Shown here: piece after piece, positions 17,655-25,762 of the stretch | Numbering within the stretch: position 1 is the stretch's first letter | Layout of the letters: the number at the start of each line of letters is the position of its first letter | NCBI GenBank assembly: GCA_002245135.1 | Contig: NGBS01001241.1 | Span: forward strand, 1 to 28,482 | DNA: 28,482 nucleotides | Source: Proteromonas lacertae | Taxonomy: Eukaryota; Sar; Bigyra; Opalinata; Proteromonadidae | Direction: 5' to 3' | Notes under the pieces: generated by a model | The model's input: the letters and a program-made list of their open reading frames with translations, nothing else | Told to the model about the DNA's origin: nothing | Databases searched by the model: none | Made by a program: the position numbers and the translations under genes

Positions 17655-17759
17655 CCGTAGGAGATCGTCTCATAGATATATATAGAAATAGCTTAGAGGA
17701 GTCCCCGTAGGGAAGTAGACTCCGTAGGCAGTAGACCCCGTTAGGAGGAATCCCGTAGG
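17655..17759. repeat. CCGTAGG subterminal motif series
   Basis: CCGTAGG occurs at 17655, 17705, 17722 and 17753, with the variant CCGTTAGG at 17738; the last four are 15-17 bases apart. The complementary CCTACGG-type copies appear inside the left end (about 10060-10140). Short repeated motifs just inside terminal repeats often bind the element's own recombinase. Confidence 0.55.
17671..17690 (-). promoter_or_regulatory. TATA-like stretch upstream of the minus-strand gene set
   Basis: A TATATATA-type run is the only strongly AT-rich stretch in this otherwise G+C-richer end. It lies upstream of all four minus-strand genes of the insert and is a plausible core promoter. Untested and low-complexity. 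Confidence 0.3.
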
Positions 17760-17983
17760 AACCTTACGTAAATGGGACCCTGGGACATTGTCACAGAGTT
17801 CTAACGAGTGTTCTAGGAGTCCGTCCCTTTCTAGATTCAGAGTTGACCTTTACGGGAGCTTCATCGATTGCAATCGATGAAGGCCCCGTAAAAGTCAACT
17901 CTGAATCTAGAAAGGGACGGACCCCTAGAAAACTCGTTAGGACTCTGTGACAATGTCCCAGGGTCCCATTTATATACTATATA
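17705..17983. repeat. Right terminal inverted repeat of the insert
   Basis: Reverse-complement match to 9847-10125. It contains its own ~200 bp palindrome (about 17770-17971), whose centre CTTCATCGATTGCAATCGATGAAG-type core near 17870 is perfect over 24 bases. Positions where the two palindrome arms disagree are mostly the same as at the left end. Confidence 0.85.
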
Positions 17984-17990
17984 AGTATTA
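17983..17990. repeat. Target-site duplication, right
   Basis: AAGTATTA, matching 9839-9846. The first A is shared with the last base of the terminal repeat, so the duplication is 7 or 8 bp. Confidence 0.75.
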
Positions 17991-18186
17991 CACACCAAAC
18001 ATCATTATTTTTATATAGCTGACCTATTTTGCTAAGTTCATCCCATAGTATAACACCTTTAAAATATTTTAGTAGTCTAGGAAACATTTTTTTAATGATC
18101 TTTTCAATATCAAAATTTGAGAGTGCATCTTCTTTATGTAAATCACCTGAGCCTATATAGTCATTTGTGATATATCTTTTAAACAT
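17984..18186 (-). pseudogene. Adenain-type cysteine protease fossil, part on the right of the insertion
   Basis: Begins with an ATG at 18186 and runs into the insertion boundary. The reading frame starts with MFKRYITND and ends near the duplicated target site. It is the part of the protease gene not seen at 9482-9846. The 247-residue gene starts 92 bases away on the other strand, so both may share this region as a divergent promoter. Confidence 0.7.
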
Positions 18187-18224
18187 TATATAATTAATAA
18201 CTATAAGAATTTATTGAATATCAA

Positions 18225-18262
18225 TTCATGTGATAAATTCTTAACGTTTTTTAATATATATT
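18225..18262 (+). promoter_or_regulatory. Conserved promoter-like block before the 247-residue gene
   Basis: The string TTCATGTGATAAATTCTTA followed by a T-run and ATATATA matches the block before the next gene (19043-19080), with only a few differences. A weaker version (TTCAT-TAAATTCTTT) precedes the third gene at 19566-19580. Three genes in a row sharing an upstream block suggests a virus promoter class distinct from the one before MCP and ATPase. Confidence 0.5.
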
Positions 18263-18277
18263 TATGTTATTTAAATA

Positions 18278-19021
18278 ATGGGTAAGTTTAAAGATTGGTT
18301 AAAAAAATCTAAAATTCTATCTAGCGCAGCTAGTTTAATACCTTTTGCTGGACCAGCTATTAGTAACAGTATAGAGAATATGGGATATGGTAAGAGAAGA
18401 CGTAGAGGTAGGGTTGCAAGACATAGAGTTACTAGAATGTCACAATTTACACCTGATGGTAGATTCTTAGGTGATACTTCATCTATGACTGGTGGTGGAA
18501 CTGTTAAGTTTAGGACAAAATCTGGTAAAGTTGTTTCATTTCATACTAGCAAACGGAAGGGAGCTGGTTTAGGTAGTTTGTTTAAGAAAGGATGGAATAC
18601 AATAAGAAAAATAGCTACAAAAGACAATATTACAAGAGGTATTCAGAAAGCTAAAGAGATAAATAACACTTTAAAAGATAAGAAATATATTAGTAATATA
18701 TCAGGTAAGGTAGGTGACATTGCAACAAAATTAGGTTTTAATAAAGTTGGTGATATAGCAAATAATATAAGTTCCACTGCTAGTAACTATGGTTATGGAA
18801 AACGTAGAAGACATAGAGGCGGTAAAAGATTTGGACAAAATGGTGGACTTAGATTACCAATGAATGGTGGTAGTAAAATACGTAGTATAGCTATTACTAA
18901 ACCTCCTAGCAATAGGCCTATTTTAAATGGATTAGCTAAACCTTGTGGATTTAACCATAGAGGTTTATACAATCCACAAAACAGTTTACAAAGCTTTTTA
19001 GCTTACAAGTTAACAACATAA
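18278..19021 (+). CDS. Basic core / minor capsid-like virus protein
   Basis: A 247-residue, highly basic protein. The N-terminal ~35 residues are amphipathic and hydrophobic (KDWLKKSKILSSAASLIPFAGPAI). Two GYGKRRR(R/H) motifs occur near residues 37 and 173, separated by a Gly/Ser/Lys-rich region and a helical repeat (KVGDIA occurs twice). This layout recalls the membrane-active or DNA-condensing minor proteins of adenovirus- and Polinton-type particles (pVI/pVII/pX-like), which the adenain-type protease processes. That is an analogy, not a homology I can prove. It lies downstream of the protease locus on the opposite strand, in a run of three collinear genes. Looks whole. Confidence 0.55.
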   Translation: MGKFKDWLKKSKILSSAASLIPFAGPAISNSIENMGYGKRRRRGRVARHRVTRMSQFTPDGRFLGDTSSMTGGGTVKFRTKSGKVVSFHTSKRKGAGLGSLFKKGWNTIRKIATKDNITRGIQKAKEINNTLKDKKYISNISGKVGDIATKLGFNKVGDIANNISSTASNYGYGKRRRHRGGKRFGQNGGLRLPMNGGSKIRSIAITKPPSNRPILNGLAKPCGFNHRGLYNPQNSLQSFLAYKLTT

Positions 19022-19042
19022 ACTTTGTTATTGATTTTATTA

Positions 19043-19080
19043 TTCATTTGATAAATTCTTATTGTTTTTTTATATATTTA
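19043..19080 (+). promoter_or_regulatory. Conserved promoter-like block before the 153-residue gene
   Basis: TTCATTTGATAAATTCTTA plus a T-run and an ATATATTTA tail, nearly the same as 18225-18262. It ends 11 bases before the ATG at 19092. Confidence 0.5.
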
Positions 19081-19091
19081 ATAATAACATA

Positions 19092-19553
19092 ATGTATAAC
19101 AAGCGTTATAGTAGATACACTAGAGATTACTATGAAGATGATAGTGATTCATCTTCTGATGATGATTATTCATATGACACTCCACTAGCTAGAGATATGA
19201 GTAAAACCGATAGACAGATTGCAGAATTGTTATATAATTTAAATCATAGTAATGATAGAGCTACTCCGTCATCTAATTCTAAATTAAGTGAAGAGACTAG
19301 AAAGAAAAGAGCAGAAAATCTAGCCAAAGCAAGAGAAGCAAGAATGAACAAATTAAAAAACAAACAAGATACAAGTAATATATATTTAGAGCAACAACAA
19401 CAACAACAAACACAAAAATTAAAATCAATTAGGTTACCAGGTGATAGTGATCCATTTGCACAAACAAAACAAAGTAATGGTAGTGGTTTAAAAATACCAC
19501 CACCTAATGCACCTATGCCTGGTGATAATGCTGTGATGCCAGTTTATTTTTAA
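19092..19553 (+). CDS. Charged, low-complexity virus protein
   Basis: 153 residues from the ATG at 19092. The open frame extends ten codons upstream only from a TTG, and the promoter-like block lies there, so the ATG is preferred. The N-terminus is Tyr/Arg-rich, followed by an Asp/Ser cluster (DDSDSSSDDD), a Lys/Arg/Ala-rich helix (about residues 75-105), a Gln run and a Pro-rich C-terminal part. Probably disordered apart from the helix. No family recognised; the position next to the basic core-like gene suggests a virion or assembly role (inference). Confidence 0.6.
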   Translation: MYNKRYSRYTRDYYEDDSDSSSDDDYSYDTPLARDMSKTDRQIAELLYNLNHSNDRATPSSNSKLSEETRKKRAENLAKAREARMNKLKNKQDTSNIYLEQQQQQQTQKLKSIRLPGDSDPFAQTKQSNGSGLKIPPPNAPMPGDNAVMPVYF

Positions 19554-19614
19554 TTAAAATTTATATTCATTAAATTCTTTATATATTTCAATATATATTT
19601 TTTGTTTATATATT

Positions 19615-19803
19615 ATGTCAAAACCAAAAAATAAAAAGAGTTTAAAAGAAGCTTTAACTAAACAGTTATTGAAACGTATTAAAAGAAGAGTTAAAGTAAA
19701 TCGATTTAACAAAGCTTTGAAAAAGAAAATAAGTAAATCAGTTGGTGTAAGAGTAAATGAAGAAAGTATTATGAGGAATAGTATAATATATATATTCCAT
19801 TAA
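19615..19803 (+). CDS. Small very basic virus peptide
   Basis: Sixty-two residues, about one third Lys/Arg, with a KRIKRRVKVNR core. Such peptides commonly bind nucleic acid in virions. It follows the 153-residue gene by ~60 bases with a weak copy of the upstream block (19566-19580). Looks whole; function unknown. Confidence 0.5.
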   Translation: MSKPKNKKSLKEALTKQLLKRIKRRVKVNRFNKALKKKISKSVGVRVNEESIMRNSIIYIFH

Positions 19804-19822
19804 TTAATTAATTAATTAATTA
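19799..19822. repeat. (TTAA/ATTA)n simple repeat
   Basis: About six tetranucleotide units of the AATT type fill the space between two convergent gene ends (19803 plus, 19824 minus). Low-complexity; may contain both 3' end signals. Confidence 0.7.
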
Positions 19823-19823
19823 T

Positions 19824-20309
19824 TTAAAGTTCTGATATTTCAATAAGTGCTCTGCTATTTACAGGCACTTTTGTTGAATTATTTCCTTCTTCTGGAGGAG
19901 GAGGTTCTTCTTGTTTTATTTTGGGTTTTGGAGTTTCTTTTTTTTCTTTAATAATATGATGTTCTTTTGAAACTCTTCTTCTTTTATTATATTTTCTATC
20001 TTCTTCATAATCACTATCATGATCACTATTATCACCACTACTACTACTATTACTATCACTACTAGAACTATCATTTTCTATATCAACATCTTCATATAAT
20101 AAGTTTTCAATTTTATCTGAGTTCACATAAGAAGGAATTTCTGGATATTTGAATGTAGACCACCTATATATATTAATTTCTATTTTCTTTAGAAAATACC
20201 ACTTTTCATTATTTGATTTAGCAAGTTCTGAAAATTTTTGAAAATCACCTGTAAATTGAATATGTAATGTGCTGAATTTGGCAAATATTTTTATATTACT
20301 AGTAATATA
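19824..20309 (-). pseudogene. Acidic/Ser-rich virus protein, partial
   Basis: An open frame reads leftward from the edge of segment S. It contains a globular beginning with aromatic residues (WYFLKK, YRWSTF), an Asp/Ser run (SSSSDSNSSSSGDN), a basic patch (NKRRR) and a Pro/Glu-rich tail (KQEEPPPPEE). No ATG occurs at its beginning inside this window segment, and its beginning coincides with the arm boundary, so only part of the gene is here. Unknown function; the mixture of acidic run and nuclear-signal-like patch suggests a regulatory protein. Confidence 0.5.
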
Positions 20310-20310
20310 A
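20291..20310. other. 20-base perfect palindrome at the segment S edge
   Basis: TTATATTACTAGTAATATAA is a perfect palindrome that ends exactly where the right copy of segment S begins. AT-rich, so partly expected by chance, but its position at the breakpoint is notable. Confidence 0.5.
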
Positions 20311-20952
20311 TATATGTATAACCGTAAGAATATCACTGTATGTGGGTAAACCGTACCAGACTATTCTTAGGTGCCTTCTACAGGTAAGAATAAGCGATTT
20401 GAGTGTGAATTAGTTTTTGGTACGGGTTATACTGGAGCAAGCGGTGAATTTAAAATTGTGTATATATTTTAGTGTGTGAATAAATTTATGGGTTAAAATT
20501 TATTTTTATGTTTTTAATAGTTTGTAGTGTAGGATAGTAGAAATAAAGTGTATAAATAGAAAGGTAGCTACCTGTTCTACCCCGGCAGGGTAGCTACTTT
20601 ATATAATAAGAAATGTATTTCTATGTAAGTAAGTAGCGTGTCCTGTGTAGCCTAGCTAGGACTTAGTGATTAAATAGTGTGGTGGCCAAGCTACAGAATA
20701 CGTTCTTACTTTTTTTTAGTTATTTTTTTCATTTATCAAATTAATAATGGATTTATATAGTGTAGTTAAAAACATTCAAAAGAATTTAAATAGTATCAAA
20801 AATATATATTTAAAGAATTATCTGCAGTATTCTATATTTTTTAATAAATCGAAATTCTGACGAGAAACTGTTGTTATAAACAGAAAAAAGAAACAGTTTT
20901 GATTTTCCTGGCATTTTTGAAAAAACCTTTTTTTATCAAAAAAATATAAAAT
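20310..20952. repeat. Non-coding segment S, candidate virus terminal repeat (right copy)
   Basis: Inverted copy of 7181-7809 with a few percent difference, including the hairpins at about 20350-20429 and 20561-20600. No gene found inside. Its inner edge at 20310 is sharp. Confidence 0.6.
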
Positions 20953-21432
20953 ATGTGTGCTTCAGTAAACTTTGCTTTCTTTTGTTCATTTAGAAATAAT
21001 GAAGATTATTTAGATAAGTGTATATGTGGAACATGTAAGTTTTACTTATATTTTAACCATAATATAAGTGCAGTTTTAGATAGTCCATTACCTAAGGAAG
21101 AGATAAAGTCTTATAATGAATTCTGTGCTATTTGTCATCAAAAGATGTGGACAAAGTACAGTGATAAGAGATATTACATGATGCTTTTCGATATTAAACC
21201 ATCAGTAAAACCAAGAGGATTAAATAGACATTATTTTGCAGTGTTTGATAAGTATATTGAATGGTTAACACTACCTGAAGGAATGGGAAGTGTTCATTTG
21301 AAGAAGAATCCTATGTTGAAACATTATGTAAAGAAGAATTATATATTTGATGATAGTGATGATGATGAGGAAGAAGAAGCACAAGAAGAAGTTAAAGGAA
21401 ACAATGATCAAACTACGATAAACATACTCTAA
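20953..21432 (+). CDS. Small Cys-rich (CxC/CxxC) virus protein, right copy
   Basis: 159 residues, almost identical to the left copy (6704-7180). Cys cluster CICGTC near 23-28, CAIC near 58-61, acidic tail. It looks whole while most of its neighbours are decayed. Either chance on a short gene or longer-lasting constraint. No family recognised. Confidence 0.7.
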   Translation: MCASVNFAFFCSFRNNEDYLDKCICGTCKFYLYFNHNISAVLDSPLPKEEIKSYNEFCAICHQKMWTKYSDKRYYMMLFDIKPSVKPRGLNRHYFAVFDKYIEWLTLPEGMGSVHLKKNPMLKHYVKKNYIFDDSDDDEEEEAQEEVKGNNDQTTINIL

Positions 21433-21567
21433 ATTTTAAAACGAATCTTTATCTTAAAATGATTTGGGACAGGGTTTAAAAATATGCGTAATTTAATAAA
21501 AATCATATAATATAATAAAAATATAATAAATTTTATAATAAACATAATAAAATAATCATAATAAAGA
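21433..21567. other. Convergent intergenic spacer, right arm
   Basis: AT-rich low-complexity counterpart of 6567-6703, lying between the Cys-rich gene and the spike-like fossil. It contains repeated ATAATAAAAAT-type runs. Confidence 0.4.
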
Positions 21568-22354
21568 TTAAAATGGTTCTGTAACACCTGTATCCATCCA
21601 CTCTGTTATAATAACTTGAGGTGGGAATGCTTGATATGAATATGCATCAAGACCTTTTCGTTCTATATAAAGATTACATTTATTATTATTATTTCTTAAT
21701 ATAGGCCAAAAACATCCATAATCATTAATTGCAGGTTGTGAAGTTTCATTTATTACACCTTGTATAGGGAAGTATATTCCATTACTACCATCTACAAAGT
21801 ATGTTTCTAATAATTTGTTATAATATTGTTGCAATAAATCTTCTTTACCTGGTTTCAGCTTTAATAACATGATTGTCATCTAGATATAATATAAATCCAT
21901 AACCATCATCATGATTTTTTAAAACAAGGCCATTGTATATCTTGATTCTCATAAAATGTTCAAACATTTGAATTTTTATAGGTACTTTTACAGTAGATTC
22001 ATATTGATTGATGGAACCATCTTGAAATATATAGAAATTAACTGACCAATATGTATATTCAGTATGCAATAATTTAGGTGATACAGAATTATTAACTATT
22101 GTAGTACTACCTCCAGAGCTATTATTTACAACATTATATATTTCTTGACATTTACCATATATAGTATTTGTAGTAGTTTTGATATCATTAACAGGTGTAA
22201 TAATATTATTTATTTGAGTATCAGTATGATTATTAATAGGTTTAACAATAGTATCAGGATCAGTAGGTTGTATATTTATTTTGTCAGCTATATCTTTAGC
22301 AAGCTTATCTGTATCAATATTTATATCTGAAGTATTTCGTTCCCCAATAAACAT
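21568..22354 (-). pseudogene. Spike-like protein fossil, right copy
   Basis: Counterpart of 5781-6566, recognisable from the MFIGERN start region through the Ser/Gly hinge to the TGVTEPF end. It looks broken in one or two places. Confidence 0.65.
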
Positions 22355-22397
22355 TTTTGAATTAATAAACAATAAAATAACAAAATTAATAAAAACA

Positions 22398-23164
22398 TCA
22401 AGAAACTTCAGAATGATCTTCAATCAAAATATTAAAGTTAGCTCTAAACACTTTTTTTAAACATTATCAATATATAAGAAGTTATATTGTGGCTTAGTAA
22501 CAGCTAAATATAACTCTTTAAATGTTTCATATTCAGGTATCCATATATTCAATGAGTTGTATAAGTCAAACAAATTTCTATTACTCAATCCATAAAATGT
22601 TAAACAATAATCTACTTGTGATCTTGCTGAAGGTACTATATCAGTAATATATTGACTACTAATTATAATTTTTGATTTTAAATGTCTATTTTCTTTCATT
22701 AATACTGGTATGATATTAGCTGTTTTCAACTCTAAACTAAGATCATCAAATATTATAATATGTTCTGCATACTCAAAATTATCTTTGTTTGTATCATCAA
22801 TTGATTTCATTAACTTCTCTACTAAATTATCTCCTGAATAAGGTTCAAATAATGAATCGTTTTTCATCATAACTAATTTCATTATAATCTAATAACTCTT
22901 TAATTGAATCATATATCCTATCTTGTTTAATTGTACCTACGAAAAAATGTACATGTTGTTTTTTCTTATATTTTGGATCTATAATATGTCTTAATATATT
23001 GTATATCAAAGTAGTTTTCCCACTGTTCTTACGAGCTACAATAAATATATTGCAGAAAGGCTCATTAAAGTAATCATATCCCAGAATTTTCTTAGGATCA
23101 AAAGACTCACCACCCATCAACAGGTTCAATTTGTATATTATTTATTTTTTTCAAATTTAAACAT
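22398..23164 (-). pseudogene. Packaging ATPase fossil, right copy
   Basis: Counterpart of 4975-5736. The Walker A (ARKNSGKTT) and Walker B-type strands remain readable. It looks broken in about three places. Confidence 0.75.
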
Positions 23165-23235
23165 AGTGTGTGTATATATTATGTAGTGAGAAATCAAAAA
23201 AATAAAAATAGAAGTCAATAATAAAGTATTATTAC

Positions 23236-24654
23236 TTATACTACCTTTTCAACACCTCTTGGTCCAATAATCAATTGTTTACCAGTAATTATGTAGAACT
23301 TATGATGAATTGTATATGGATTATGATTAGCATCAAATCGTTGATTTGAGCAATCCAAAGTAATTTTTAAATCACTTGCTAAGTCTTTACCAGCTCTTAA
23401 TTTTAATTCAGTTAATCGATCAGTACTGAAATTTAGAACATCAAAAAATGAATTGGGAAATGATAATGTATTACATTTATCAAATATTGTATTTTGAATA
23501 ATATTTCTCATATATTCCCATGTCTGATATTTTGCAGGATATAAATAATCAGGTGTATAAACGAAATCATTAATTTGCCATCTTATTCTATCTTGATCTT
23601 GATCAAAAGGAATAGTATCTCTATTATATGCATCATTATAATATGCTCTGTATAATATATATTTAACATAACTTCCTATGCTACTATTAATACTGAAGTT
23701 ATAGTTAAAAGTATTACTACCTGGAATTGGATCTTTAGTGATTTGAACTATATTAAAGTCAGTAAAGTCAATAGGATGATGAGTTGAATAATTAATGGTA
23801 TTAGCATTACATGTTGGATCTTTATTGTAACAAATGTAAAGTCTAGGATTAATAATTTTCATTCCTACATGCTGTTGCCATGAATTAATCCAAACAGAAC
23901 CATTGCTATGATGAATCCAATTCATTATAGGAGCAAATGTGAATTGAATATAAATGACTTCACCAAAATAAATATCATTCTTCAAAGCTAATATGGTATT
24001 ATAGAAATCTGCAAAATGAAATCTACAGTATAGTTTTCCATGTAATATATCTTCTGTTGTTCCCATTTCTTCCCAATAATTCCAAACACCTCCATTTGCA
24101 TTTAAAGTAGAATTAGAATTACATATAGTTGTTTCAGCTATTTTATTATTTCTAATGCGTAAGCCATCAAATAAATATTCATAATAATGATAATCTTTTA
24201 TATCATAAGGATACTGGTTAGCAATTTGATGAGCTAAATCTCGATATTCATTATAACTACTATCTAAATCACATAGAAGTGTTCCAGTTTTATTGTATAC
24301 TTTGATAGTTCCAAAATTCATTGAATTCCTTAAATTTATATGATCTAACATTTTACCAGTAGTAGAATCAGTTACAGGTGTAATAGGTAATTTCCATTGT
24401 CCTTTACCTGCATCTGCATGATCTCTTTTTTGACCTGTAGTATAATCTAATTCAAATTCAAAGTAACTTTTAGATAGATTAACACAATTATCACCAGATA
24501 TTTCAAATGTAATAGCATCACTGTTTGAATTTAAAGATAAAACAGTCTCATTTCTGCTTTGGTTAGGTGTAACTAAAATATGATTGTAGACAGGTATATA
24601 AGCTGGCACAATGCTTTCATGTTTTTGTGAATTAGGTACAGCAGTGATTGACAT
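23236..24654 (-). CDS. Major capsid protein, double jelly-roll type, right copy
   Basis: 472 residues, the same length as the left copy (3486-4904), with about 3-4 percent amino-acid differences, most of them conservative. It looks whole although flanking genes in the same arm are decayed. The upstream TTTTTTGATTT-type motif is kept at about 24671-24685 on the minus strand. Forms capsomers in the known family. Confidence 0.75.
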   Translation of the reverse strand: MSITAVPNSQKHESIVPAYIPVYNHILVTPNQSRNETVLSLNSNSDAITFEISGDNCVNLSKSYFEFELDYTTGQKRDHADAGKGQWKLPITPVTDSTTGKMLDHINLRNSMNFGTIKVYNKTGTLLCDLDSSYNEYRDLAHQIANQYPYDIKDYHYYEYLFDGLRIRNNKIAETTICNSNSTLNANGGVWNYWEEMGTTEDILHGKLYCRFHFADFYNTILALKNDIYFGEVIYIQFTFAPIMNWIHHSNGSVWINSWQQHVGMKIINPRLYICYNKDPTCNANTINYSTHHPIDFTDFNIVQITKDPIPGSNTFNYNFSINSSIGSYVKYILYRAYYNDAYNRDTIPFDQDQDRIRWQINDFVYTPDYLYPAKYQTWEYMRNIIQNTIFDKCNTLSFPNSFFDVLNFSTDRLTELKLRAGKDLASDLKITLDCSNQRFDANHNPYTIHHKFYIITGKQLIIGPRGVEKVV

Positions 24655-24707
24655 ATTTTATGTTATTTTTTAAAAATCAAAAAATGCTTAAAATAGCAAG
24701 AAATTTA

Positions 24708-25679
24708 TTAATACAAAATAATCTCAAAATAAATAGGTAAGTTATTTAAATCAATTGCATAACCATCTTGTTGAGAGACTGATATATTCATTCGTTGATA
24801 TTCGTGATATTGCATCTTTTTAGTTGTCCATTCAATTTGTGGATTAGTGAATGTAGTATAATCTGCATTTATATCAGTTACAGGTATATTTGCTAAAACC
24901 ATTGAATTCTCACCACTATTAACCCAGTCACATCTAATTTGTATGAATGACACCCATAGTAAAGAAGGCTGATTTGGTAACAAATTAGAATAATAATTAA
25001 AATCTTTACTGAAATATGCATCACTTAAATGATTTGCATGATAAATTGATATACTTTTATTTATTTCATCTAAACCAAATAACTTATATGCTAAGTTAGG
25101 GAATTCCATACTAAAATCTGTAAAGTAATATTTTCCGAAATGAGTAATATAATTAAATTGTAACTTTAATCTATTTTCTGAAGTTTTTTCAAATTGAAGT
25201 ACATCTGTTTGATCATCTACTTTATGAAATGGAAATCTATTTGCAAATCTTCATCAGGTAATGGTTCCACTCCATTATCAAATGCATAAAAAGTAAAACT
25301 TAAGAGATTTCTAGCAAAATAATCTAATAATTCTTTTCCTGTATATTTTCTTTGAGGTATTTTAATATCAATAGTTTTATTATAAGGTCCATTTTGGTTT
25401 TCAGGGTATGCCCATTTTATTGGATTTGTTTCATCTGGGATTAATGCAGCTATAATAAGTAAAATTAAAGAGTATATGATCATTTACTTCATCTTGTACT
25501 GTATAGAAGTTATTTGGTATAACTGCAGTAATTAAACTCATATATTGATATTTTTCAGTTATAGTTGGAGTATTAATACATCTTGTCCATCTATTTGAAA
25601 ATTTTGAATCATAGTCTGATGTAGTTAAGAACAATGATCTTCTATTATTTATAACATTATTACTATCTTTAGGTTGCAT
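24708..25679 (-). pseudogene. Penton-like protein fossil, right copy
   Basis: Counterpart of 2460-3431, recognisable along its whole length. It looks broken in about two or three places. Confidence 0.7.
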
Positions 25680-25762
25680 TATGATTTATAATTGTTGAGA
25701 AATATTAAAATATAATTTTATTTGAATTATTCTTTAATTTATATATCGTTATATATATATAT
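25680..25762. promoter_or_regulatory. Divergent promoter region, right arm
   Basis: Counterpart of 2381-2459 between the penton-like fossil and the large-gene fossil. It contains a TATATATATAT run just before 25763. Slightly longer than the left spacer. Confidence 0.45.

Larger units (their letters stand above)
9847..17983. mobile_element. 8.14 kb inserted element with palindromic terminal repeats, no known transposase
   Basis: The element is bounded by ~280 bp inverted repeats and a 7-8 bp target duplication, and sits inside the virus protease gene. Its G+C is visibly higher than that of the flanks. It carries four sizeable minus-strand genes (10195-12543, 12598-14445, 14566-16062, 16400-17035) and one weak plus-strand candidate (16111-16320). 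Long terminal repeats with an ~8 bp duplication recall Mutator/foldback-like or hAT/P-like DNA transposons, but no DDE or other transposase pattern is recognisable in any of its proteins. It may be a gene-carrying non-autonomous element or a new autonomous class whose enzyme is unrecognised. Confidence 0.8.
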
